From Paenibacillus glycinis (GTDB lineage Bacteria; Bacillota; Bacilli; Paenibacillales; Paenibacillaceae): a DNA stretch of 64,000 bases. The first letter of the stretch is position 1, and every line of letters starts with the position of its first letter. This document shows positions 34,394-42,136 of the stretch, piece after piece. The notes under the pieces were generated by a model. It was not told the DNA's origin, ran no database searches, and saw only the letters and a list, made by a program, of their open reading frames with translations. Position numbers and translations under genes: made by a program. The stretch spans positions 806,001-870,000 of the forward strand of contig NZ_JAAAMV010000001.1 in NCBI RefSeq assembly GCF_009909185.1, read 5' to 3'.

Positions 34394-37300
34394 TTACTGC
34401 TGAACGAGGAAAGCGGCGTCCCGAAGCAGACATGCCGCGGCTTCCTTAGAAATATGCTTCCCGCTTTGCGCGTTAACCTCGTTGATGAAGCTGTTCAGGT
34501 TTTCTTTCTCAAGCTTCTTCAGCAAGCTGTTCGCGATACCGCCGTTATCGATCGATCCGTCCGCTCTGAACCGTTCGATCAAGGCGCGCAAAGAGTCGAT
34601 GCTTGCGGTCGTTTGGAAATGAACCGTCAATTTGCCGGCATTGCCGGCATTGTCGCTTGCTTCCGAGCTCAAGACGTGGGGTCCGAGCGTCAGCGCGCGC
34701 AGTTCCACGGATTCGCCCGGCTGAAGCCGCACGCCGTCCAGCCAAACGGTCGTTTTGCTCGCATCGACGCCGGAACCCGTATCCGAGACGACGATTTCCG
34801 GTACGATCGCTTGGTCATCCGCGAACACTTCTCCGTCACGAACCGAAGCGGTTACGGATGGGGCTGTCATATCCAGTTTCATGGCGATTTCTTTAATCGA
34901 TTCGACGTTTCCCGCGGCATCCGTCGAGCGGTAGCCGATCGTGGCCGCCGTATCTTCGCCGAGCGCGATCGGACCGGTATAGATCAGCCAGTTCACTCCG
35001 CCGTCAACGCTGTATTCCGTTTTTGCAACGCCGGACAATTCGTCCGAAGCCGTCAGCGTCAGCTCGACCGGATGCACGTACCAGCCGTTCTGCCCGTCCG
35101 GCTCGGAGGGCGCCGCGGTCAGCGTCGTGACGGGAGCCGTCTTATCCAGTCCAGCAATCGCCAGATTGATCGCCTGCTGAATCGAGGCGCTGCTGAAATA
35201 TCCGGCTGCCGGCTTGCCGCTTACGATCGCCTGGGCTACGGCGAGCTTCCCGTCGCCGCTCAGCAGATTCCACTTCGTCAGGTCCAGATGAAGGCCCGGC
35301 GAAGCCGGCGAGTCGAGCAGATGGAGCACATTCGCGGCAGCGGCCGCCTGATTGAGACTTAAGAACACGGGATTGACCGCATACCCGCCGATCTCGAATT
35401 CGTAGATGCGGGCCGCGTTGTCGGTCGTGCTGGTCGGCTTCGTCACCCACAGCCGGACATACCGGGCTTCCGACAGGTCGATCGTATGCTCGGTCCGTCC
35501 CTTCGTGTTCCCGCGGATATCGACGACGTCCCTCCAGGTCGATTTGTCGTCGCTGAGCTGGATTTTGTAATCGTACGTATTCATGCTGACCGCTTCGCCG
35601 CCAAGCTCGGCATGGGAGAGCGCGAAATCCGTGATTGCGTAATCGGCGCCCAAATCGCTCATCACCCAGTGCGGTCCGCTGCCGGCATTGGCGCACCATT
35701 TGGTTTTCAAGCTGCCGTCGAACGCGAATGTCCCGCCTTCGGCCGACGCGCAGGCCGAACTGGCCGTTGCCGTCTTGTTGAGCGCAAGATTGGACTTGCC
35801 GCCCGTTACCGCCCAAGTCACTTCTACTTGCTCCGCATGCACGTCTACTCCCGAGCTGTTCGAGGCGGTCAACGTAATCGTGTAGGTCCCCTCCCGGTCG
35901 TAGGTGACGACCGGCTGCCCCGAGCTGTAGTCTACACGGCCTCCCGGTACATCCCAGTCGACCGTTTCGGCCGTTTCCGACGATCGACTAACGAGGCCAA
36001 TCGGTTGACCCGGCGCGGCGTACCGCTGGCTGACGGCGAAATCCGCCGCCGGCTTCGGATAGTCCGGCCAATTTAGCGTGACGGTCGCAGGTGCGCCTTG
36101 CCGGAAGTCGCGATCGACGCCGACGATTTGCAGCGTCGTTTGCATTTCTTTGCCGTTCCGTTTGATTTCGGACACGTAATAGGCGTCATTCGGCGTAGCA
36201 CCGAGAAACTCGCGCGTGCCGTCCGGCTTCAGCCGATAAATCTCGTACAACGCGGCAGCAGGATCCGTCTTGGTCCATGTCAAACGGGCATCCGCGGCAA
36301 TGCCTCCGGTAAATTCGTTTTCCATCGCAGGCGCGCTCGGCTGGCGAACTTGCGAGGGCTGCCCGGCTTCGTCGGATACAGATAACTGCCCGATATTGAC
36401 GGCGTAGCCGCTGATCGCCGTGTCGCTCGCGAAGCTGAGCCCGATGGCGGCAATCCGCTTGCCGGCATATTGACCGAGCGACATCGACTTCGCAGTCCAC
36501 GCACCTCCCGGCGCGTCTCCCGCATCCAGGTATACGAATCGGTTCGGATCGTCCGAGAACGAAATCCCGACCTGCATATGCGATGCGGCAAGGTCCGCGT
36601 CCGCCAATTTGAACGCCAAACCCAGCTTCGTGTTCGCGTCTACCGGCAGATCGGTCTTATAGAGCTTGATCCGCGTGGCGTTCGCCGGGCCGAGGTCGCC
36701 CGATACCTTCAGCGAGCTTCCGCCGTAATACGCGTTGGCGAAATCGATATCCGGCTTCAGCGCGGTACCTTCGCTATCCACGATCCAGCGCCAGGTCGGC
36801 ATGACGTCCTGCAGGCTGCGGTTGTTCCAGTCCTTGCTTCGCAGCACTTCGCCGTTAACCGCAAACGTATGCCCCTGACCCGTATTGAAATTCGTTACGA
36901 ACGGCAGGCTCGTCACCGGCGTTTTGTCCGAAACGTAATTCGCGATTCCCGGCCATGACGTCCCGGGAGCCGTACGCCGCGGATCGCCGTTCGGTCCGAC
37001 CCAGAAGCGGTTTTCTCTGGCGTAGTAATCCGCCTGCCCGGTCGAGGATTTGTAAGCCCAGTCGGGACGGTACAAGCCTAGCGAAGTAACGGCCTGACCT
37101 CCGGTCGGGAAGATGGCGCTCCATCTCGGGAAGGAATCATAGCCGTTCGCTTCCACGTCGATGCCGGCATACAGATCGTACGGACTTCTGCCCAGGCTCG
37201 TCGCCGTCGCGTTCGAGGAGCTCAAAGTGCCCGCACTCCATCTGAAATCGACAAACATGCTGTCGGATGCTTTTCCGTTATCCTGGAAAAACATCGCGTT

Positions 37301-38047
37301 GTTTGCGTTGAGCGCGCCCTGCCACGATACCGATCCGCTGCGAATCATGGCGTCGTACCACATGATTTTCATGTTCGCGGGCTTTTTGGCCTGCAGGTAA
37401 TTGAGCATTTGCTGCATCTTGGTCGCGGTCGCCGCGCTTCCGCCGGCGGTCTCCTGATTGATGAACCAGCCGTCGAATCCGTAATAAGTCGCAACCTCGA
37501 TCAGCTTGTCCGCGAAAGGGAACGAGCCGTCCGGATTTTGCACCAAGGAATCGTTCACCCAGCCGATTTGTCCGCCGTAGGCGGTCGGCGGATAGAAGAT
37601 CGTGCCGAGAATCGGAACGCCGTTCTTATGGGCGGCATCGGTGGCGTCGGCGCTCGGGGGCACGATAATGCCCTCTCCGGAGGAGCCGGCCCAATCGACG
37701 AGCAGATCGGCATACTGCCAATATTGAAACGCGTACGTATTAAATTGGTCCGAACCTTGCGACGGCGTTCCGCTCGTATGATCGGCCATCGACGAAAGCG
37801 CTGCCAATTTAGGGTTTAAGGTCACGTTCGGATTGACTTGATAGCCCGTGTAACGGCTGGCCAGCGGTATTCCCGACTTGTTGAACGCGGCGTCCTTGTC
37901 CGTCCCGGGGGACCAGTTCAGCAGATCCTTCGGAAACCAGTATGAGGAATACGGCTGCTCCGCATGCGCGGACGCGTGCCAAATCATGCAGGAAGCCGCA
38001 AACACGGCCGCCAAGGCGAATACGCTTCGTATGAAATACAATCTCAT
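34394..38047 (-). CDS. Secreted GH85 endo-beta-N-acetylglucosaminidase, multidomain
   Basis: A 1,217-residue enzyme of the Endo-A/Endo-D family, which cleaves the chitobiose core of N-glycans on glycoproteins. Signal peptide ends near AHAEQ. The GH85 barrel occupies about residues 60-400; the catalytic pair is in GFDGWFINQET, with Glu199 as acid/base and Asn197 as the residue that orients the substrate N-acetyl group. Downstream are a galactose-binding-like domain (about 410-570), an Fn3-like domain, a PKD-like domain (GTYTITLTASNSSG), an F5/8-type discoidin domain (about 755-905, NKTATASSACASAEGG) and an OmpL47-like domain (DELSGVAKTEYSVDGG). No SLH or sortase signal. GGAAGGGAAGG precedes the ATG. 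Being between protease operons suggests joint breakdown of glycoproteins. Confidence 0.94.
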   Translation of the reverse strand: MRLYFIRSVFALAAVFAASCMIWHASAHAEQPYSSYWFPKDLLNWSPGTDKDAAFNKSGIPLASRYTGYQVNPNVTLNPKLAALSSMADHTSGTPSQGSDQFNTYAFQYWQYADLLVDWAGSSGEGIIVPPSADATDAAHKNGVPILGTIFYPPTAYGGQIGWVNDSLVQNPDGSFPFADKLIEVATYYGFDGWFINQETAGGSAATATKMQQMLNYLQAKKPANMKIMWYDAMIRSGSVSWQGALNANNAMFFQDNGKASDSMFVDFRWSAGTLSSSNATATSLGRSPYDLYAGIDVEANGYDSFPRWSAIFPTGGQAVTSLGLYRPDWAYKSSTGQADYYARENRFWVGPNGDPRRTAPGTSWPGIANYVSDKTPVTSLPFVTNFNTGQGHTFAVNGEVLRSKDWNNRSLQDVMPTWRWIVDSEGTALKPDIDFANAYYGGSSLKVSGDLGPANATRIKLYKTDLPVDANTKLGLAFKLADADLAASHMQVGISFSDDPNRFVYLDAGDAPGGAWTAKSMSLGQYAGKRIAAIGLSFASDTAISGYAVNIGQLSVSDEAGQPSQVRQPSAPAMENEFTGGIAADARLTWTKTDPAAALYEIYRLKPDGTREFLGATPNDAYYVSEIKRNGKEMQTTLQIVGVDRDFRQGAPATVTLNWPDYPKPAADFAVSQRYAAPGQPIGLVSRSSETAETVDWDVPGGRVDYSSGQPVVTYDREGTYTITLTASNSSGVDVHAEQVEVTWAVTGGKSNLALNKTATASSACASAEGGTFAFDGSLKTKWCANAGSGPHWVMSDLGADYAITDFALSHAELGGEAVSMNTYDYKIQLSDDKSTWRDVVDIRGNTKGRTEHTIDLSEARYVRLWVTKPTSTTDNAARIYEFEIGGYAVNPVFLSLNQAAAAANVLHLLDSPASPGLHLDLTKWNLLSGDGKLAVAQAIVSGKPAAGYFSSASIQQAINLAIAGLDKTAPVTTLTAAPSEPDGQNGWYVHPVELTLTASDELSGVAKTEYSVDGGVNWLIYTGPIALGEDTAATIGYRSTDAAGNVESIKEIAMKLDMTAPSVTASVRDGEVFADDQAIVPEIVVSDTGSGVDASKTTVWLDGVRLQPGESVELRALTLGPHVLSSEASDNAGNAGKLTVHFQTTASIDSLRALIERFRADGSIDNGGIANSLLKKLEKENLNSFINEVNAQSGKHISKEAAACLLRDAAFLVQQ

Positions 38048-38376
38048 CCTTCCCTTCCGCTCTCGAATGATTAAGCGCTTTCATGAAATCGAATAAAGCC
38101 TCGTCGGATATTGTTCACCCGCCGGTTTACAATCGCTTCGCAACCCTCCCGCGCTCCGGCTTTTGTTAATCTTTAACAATTTCACTGGCGTGCAGGTCAT
38201 ATTTTACTTCAAGCCCATGCCATTGAATAGTCAATAAACGATAGACCGTAGTGGAGAAATGAAAGATTTAAGCTAACATTATCTCTTGGCGATCAGCGCC
38301 GTGCCCCGCCGGGAAGTCCGCTCATATCTTAGAGTGAATGCCTACGGCAGACAACGACCCAAGGAGCTGAGGGCAC
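38048..38376. other. Divergent region between GH85 and the glycosyltransferase pair
   Basis: No gene. It contains a perfect palindrome TGTTAA-TCT-TTAACA (38164-38178), which has a 15-bp spacing and so does not fit the 17-bp GlnR/TnrA box. A CATATCTTA (38323-38331) resembles the -10 of sporulation sigma-K/sigma-E promoters and would serve the glycosyltransferases, but I see no matching -35. Confidence 0.4.
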
Positions 38377-39402
38377 GTGAGAATTGCGCAAATCTCGACG
38401 AATACGATTCCTGTACCGCCAAAGGATTACGGAGGTACGCAGCGCGACGTGCATTATTTGACGGAGGAGCTGGTCAGACGGGGTCATGAGGTGTTCCTGT
38501 TCGCCAAACGGGGCTCGACATCGAACGCGACCCAAACGTTCGAATACGAATCCGATGACCAGACGAAGCAGCTGGACTTCATTATCAAGCACATGCCGCC
38601 CGACATCGATATCATCCACGACCACTACGGCATCGTCGCGAAAGCGAATCCGCCGATTCCGACCATTTGTCAGTCTCATTCGAAAGCCATCAAGTCGAAC
38701 GTGCAGATTCGAGTCTACGTCAGCAAATTCATCCTGCGGAAATACGGCAAAGGGAAAGGCTACGCCGTCTACAACGGCATGCGCATGGACGATTACGCGT
38801 TCAAGAAAAAGAAACGAAAGTACCTGCTCTTCCTCGGCAGGCTGATGAAGGAGAAAGGCGTCCATCTGGCCATCAAGGTGGCCAAGAAGACAAACCGCAA
38901 GCTCATCATCGCGGGCACGCTGAACGACAAGAAGTATTACAACGCCAAAATCAAGCCGCACCTGGGCAAAAAAATCCGCTACATCGGGCCTGTCGGAGGC
39001 GCCCGCAAGCGCAGGCTGCTGGCCAATGCGCACTGCGTCCTCTTCACGTCGACCTGGGATGAGCCGTTCGGGCTCGTCCTCGTCGAAGCGATGGCGAGCG
39101 GCACGCCCGTGCTCGGCTTTCGTCGCGGCGCGGTGCCGGAGGTGCTTCGCGGCGTGCCGCGGCTCGTGTGCGATACGACCGCCGGCATGGCGGCGAAGGT
39201 CCGTAACCGCAAGCAGCTGCCGAGCGCGCGCAGATTAAGGCGGTATGCTCGTACCCGCTACTCCGAGCGCAACATGGCAGACGCGTTCTTGCGGCTGTAC
39301 CGAAAGGTCCTTACCAAGAAGCTGTATAAAATAAAGCGCAACACGTTATGGAACCGGCGCAAAGCCAAGCTTCAACCTGCCTCGAACGGAGATGAGGATT
39401 AG
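38377..39402 (+). CDS. Glycosyltransferase family 4-type (GT-B fold)
   Basis: A 341-residue enzyme starting at GTG with AAGGAG 10 nt upstream. The N-terminal half has the GT-B opening IAQISTNTIPVPPKDYGG and TEELVRRGHEVFLFAKRG. The C-terminal half has YLLFLGRLMKEKGVHLAIK and the nucleotide-sugar site EPFGLVLVEAMASGTPVLGF. No signal peptide; cytoplasmic. The C terminus is very basic (KKLYKIKRNTLWNRRKAKL). Its stop is directly followed by the next gene's ATG, so the two glycosyltransferases form one unit. The acceptor is unknown; a surface or spore polysaccharide is possible. Confidence 0.9.
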   Translation: MRIAQISTNTIPVPPKDYGGTQRDVHYLTEELVRRGHEVFLFAKRGSTSNATQTFEYESDDQTKQLDFIIKHMPPDIDIIHDHYGIVAKANPPIPTICQSHSKAIKSNVQIRVYVSKFILRKYGKGKGYAVYNGMRMDDYAFKKKKRKYLLFLGRLMKEKGVHLAIKVAKKTNRKLIIAGTLNDKKYYNAKIKPHLGKKIRYIGPVGGARKRRLLANAHCVLFTSTWDEPFGLVLVEAMASGTPVLGFRRGAVPEVLRGVPRLVCDTTAGMAAKVRNRKQLPSARRLRRYARTRYSERNMADAFLRLYRKVLTKKLYKIKRNTLWNRRKAKLQPASNGDED

Positions 39403-40092
39403 ATGATTACCGTGATCGCGTGCACGATGAGGTCTTCCTGCATCGATAACGTGTTCGAAAATTACGATCGCCAGCTATGGAAAAACAAAAAGATGATCAT
39501 CGTCCTGAACAATAACAAAATGGACATTGCGGCCTACAAGGAGCGGGCCAGTCAATACCCGGCAGGCGAAATCACCGTGTACCAGCTGCCGCAGAAATAC
39601 AGGCTCGGCAAATGCCTGAATTATGCGATCAATAAGGCGGACAACGGCTTCATCGCCAAGTTCGACGACGACGATTACTACGGTCCTAGGTTTCTGCGAG
39701 AGGCGGCCCGCGCGATCAAGCGCGGTAAATCATCCATCGTCGGCAAGCATACCGCTTACCTTTATTTCAAAGCCAAGCGGGCGCTGATGGTATTCCGCCG
39801 AGGCGGGGAGCGAAAATACAAGCGCAAGGTCAAAGGCGGCACGCTGGTATTTCGCAAGTCGGTTTGGCGCAGGGTCAAATTCCCCGCGAATCGGAAATCC
39901 GGCACGGATGCCAAATGGCTCACGCGCTGCGTCCGCCGAGGTTATCGCGTGTATTCCGTCTCCAAACGGCATTATGTCTGCATCCGCAGCAAGAATTGGA
40001 ACAGCCATACGCAGAAAAAAAGCACGCACCGCTATATGCGGCACTGCAGGCTCGTACGCCGGACGAAAAATTTCCGTCGTTATGTTCATTAG
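39403..40092 (+). CDS. Family 2-type glycosyltransferase (GT-A fold), highly basic
   Basis: A 229-residue protein with a GT-A nucleotide-binding start (ITVIACTMRSSCIDNVF), the acidic metal motif AKFDDDDYYGP and a later GTLVFRKSVWRRVKFP segment typical of family 2 enzymes. It is shorter than most of the family and extremely rich in Lys/Arg, above all in the C-terminal third. The ATG abuts the stop of the preceding glycosyltransferase with no gap, so translation is coupled. Confidence 0.82.
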   Translation: MITVIACTMRSSCIDNVFENYDRQLWKNKKMIIVLNNNKMDIAAYKERASQYPAGEITVYQLPQKYRLGKCLNYAINKADNGFIAKFDDDDYYGPRFLREAARAIKRGKSSIVGKHTAYLYFKAKRALMVFRRGGERKYKRKVKGGTLVFRKSVWRRVKFPANRKSGTDAKWLTRCVRRGYRVYSVSKRHYVCIRSKNWNSHTQKKSTHRYMRHCRLVRRTKNFRRYVH

Positions 40093-40167
40093 ACGCGATG
40101 GCCTATATGGATCCGAGCGTTCCGATGGAGATCAAGTCCTCGCGTATCCCGGGCTATACCGGCGCAT

Positions 40168-40204
40168 AAAGAAACGACAGCCTTTAACCGGCTGTCGTTT
40201 CTTT
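40168..40204 (+). terminator. Terminator of the glycosyltransferase unit
   Basis: Perfect 15-bp stem AAAGAAACGACAGCC / GGCTGTCGTTTCTTT with a 7-nt loop. The A and T tracts within the stem make it usable on either strand. No minus-strand gene ends here. Confidence 0.88.
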
Positions 40205-40964
40205 GCGTTTATCAAGCAATCGTTCACCGTCGGCATTCCCATAAACGAGCAACTGGCCGTTCGAACGAATACGGGCGCCTTGGTACGATGGGGTTATGCG
40301 CCGTCTCTTGGTTTCCTCCAATTCGATATAAATTTGCGACTCGCAACAAAAAACAATCATCCAACCTATCATGTCATGAATAGCGGAAAGCCTTTCCTAG
40401 TAAGCAACAACCGCATGAACCTAGTTTATTAGGTAATCAATGAAAACGCCAATTATAAAATAATAAGCCTATCATAAATGAATTTATAATCATTTTTATA
40501 TCTGCTGTCCCTTGCAGCGAAAGTCGGTAACCGCCGCTGCAACTGCCGCCATACGTCCTGGATCGTTGGAACTAGTCAAGAATATTCCACCGGTATCCAT
40601 AAATTCGATTATCATTCGCCGGTTATTTTGTTATTTGTTTTCTGCATTTCCACAACCTACAATGGCAATACCCATTCACGACGGCAAGACTTCGAGATTC
40701 TGCAGAGCCGTATGTGATGGATTTCACTTGAGGCTGCGAAGCCCGCTCCTGCGCCGGCAATCGGCGAAGAGGCATTGCGTATAGCCGAGACTTGCTAATC
40801 CCTTCGAGAGATTTTCTCCCTGTCGGAGGAATCGAGCAGAGGAGGTGGTGGTTGAAGAACGCAACGGGCTTAGCAAAAAACAGGTTGCGAAAGACGTCGG
40901 GAACATGCGGATGTTCTCAAGCCGAATTAAATTCACAATGCCAGGTACAGGAAGGAATTAAACA
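40205..40964. other. AT-rich region upstream of the RIP gene
   Basis: No secure gene. A weak promoter may lie at 40635-40663 (TTGTTT, 17 nt, TACAAT), about 300 nt before the RIP start. A 37-codon frame from GTG 40848 to TAA 40959-40961 has GGAGG too close to its start and no family resemblance; it ends 3 nt before the RIP ATG and could at most be a leader peptide. The lower GC of parts of this stretch would fit acquired DNA, but I did not measure it. Confidence 0.4.
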
Positions 40965-41894
40965 ATGCCAACCATATATCGTAAGATTGGAATCTGGTTT
41001 TCGGTCGCGCTGCTGTTATGGCCGCTGCTGAGCGTTTGGAAACCATCGGTCGCGAATGCGCAAGCAGGAGATAAACGAATCATTAAATGGGACGTAAGCG
41101 GTCTGAACGGCGACTCTAACTGGCAACGGGAAACGAACGCGGCCAGGTATGCGAGCGTTATCCAACAAATCAGGAATGCCGCCTTAGGCAGAACGCTGCA
41201 GAACGGCGTGCAATTAACCACGACTACGCACCGGATCATCGAGGTGCAGATCTATAATGGCTACAACGTGGCAGGATTTCCGAACTACCTGGTCACGGTC
41301 TACTTGTGGGCGGACACGCTCTACGCGTTCGGCTACTGGACACCGCAGGGCGATTACTACTTCTACAATGATCAGACGCTTGCCTACCATGCCAGAAATG
41401 ATCTTGGGCTCACTGCAAATCAGGTCACCTATCTTCCCTGGAACGGCAATTATGCAACAATGCCCGAAGGTTCGCCCGAGGCGCGTGCGGCCAATGAATA
41501 CACGAATGATCAGCTGTGGAATACCGTCTGGAATCTCTCGGACATGCACGATTATCTTAATCGGAACGCTCAATCGCGCAATACCGTCGGCCACAACATG
41601 GTCCGCATAATCGGCGCCTTGGCGGAGGCTGCGCGCTTCCAAGTCATTCGCAATGTCATTTACAATAATCTGCTGTATGGTACGAATGCTCCGATCGGAG
41701 AAACGCCGGCCGCGATCGAGAATAACTGGGCTACCATCACCGACTGGGCCATCCAACAGGCCAATGGAAACTACTACGGGATTACGATCAATGATCATTA
41801 CTATTCCACGCTTGCCGCGTTCCTTGCGGTTGCGTACTATGTGCTAGGACGAAACCCGTGCGGCGGCGGTGGCGGCGGCGGCTCCTGCGGCTAA
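40965..41894 (+). CDS. Secreted ribosome-inactivating protein (ricin A-chain / rRNA N-glycosidase family)
   Basis: A 309-residue protein with a signal peptide (cut near VANAQA) and the full RIP active-site set. Tyr120 lies in ADTLYAFGYW (ricin Tyr80), Tyr163 in PWNGNY (Tyr123), Glu221 and Arg224 in the signature ALAEAARFQVI (Glu177, Arg180), and Trp255 in AAIENNWATI (Trp211). Order and spacing match the single-domain type 1 form; there is no lectin B chain. Such enzymes remove one adenine from the sarcin-ricin loop of large-subunit rRNA, mostly in eukaryotes. The C terminus ends in an unusual Cys-Gly7-Ser-Cys-Gly tail that could form a disulfide. GGAAGGA lies 8 nt before the ATG, and a terminator follows. 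It stands alone between glycosyltransferases and a subtilase operon. Identification is from motifs only, but all key residues are present. Confidence 0.88.
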   Translation: MPTIYRKIGIWFSVALLLWPLLSVWKPSVANAQAGDKRIIKWDVSGLNGDSNWQRETNAARYASVIQQIRNAALGRTLQNGVQLTTTTHRIIEVQIYNGYNVAGFPNYLVTVYLWADTLYAFGYWTPQGDYYFYNDQTLAYHARNDLGLTANQVTYLPWNGNYATMPEGSPEARAANEYTNDQLWNTVWNLSDMHDYLNRNAQSRNTVGHNMVRIIGALAEAARFQVIRNVIYNNLLYGTNAPIGETPAAIENNWATITDWAIQQANGNYYGITINDHYYSTLAAFLAVAYYVLGRNPCGGGGGGGSCG

Positions 41895-41945
41895 TTAACC
41901 CAAGACCGTCTCAACCTTGCCGATGGCTATCCGTCCAATACAAAG

Positions 41946-41984
41946 GAGCAAGCTCTCGATTTTCGAGGCGCTTGCTCTTTTTTT
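41946..41984 (+). terminator. Terminator of the RIP gene
   Basis: Stem GAGCAAGC / GCTTGCTC with inner CTCGA/TCGAG pairing, followed by seven T residues. It lies about 50 nt past the RIP stop. Confidence 0.88.
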
Positions 41985-42091
41985 GGACTATTCGCGAATG
42001 CGATGCAAGCGAATAGATGACGGAGGATCCATGCCATCGGACTCCCCCTCGCTGATGAAAGGATTCGCATCGAATAATCAGAACGCACGAA

Positions 42092-42123
42092 AAAGGCCGC
42101 CGAGACATGCTCGGGCGGCCTTT
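42092..42123 (-). terminator. Terminator of the third subtilase operon
   Basis: GC-rich stem AAAGGCCGCC-GAG / CTCGGGCGGCCTTT with one bulge; on the minus strand it runs into TTTTTC. It lies just past the class A stop at 42137. Confidence 0.85.
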
Positions 42124-42136
42124 CGTCGCGTTGGTC

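Noticed and set aside
38164-38178. TGTTAATCTTTAACA as another GlnR/TnrA box
   Set aside because: The half-sites are 5 nt apart instead of 7, so it does not fit the 17-bp box; recorded only as a palindrome.
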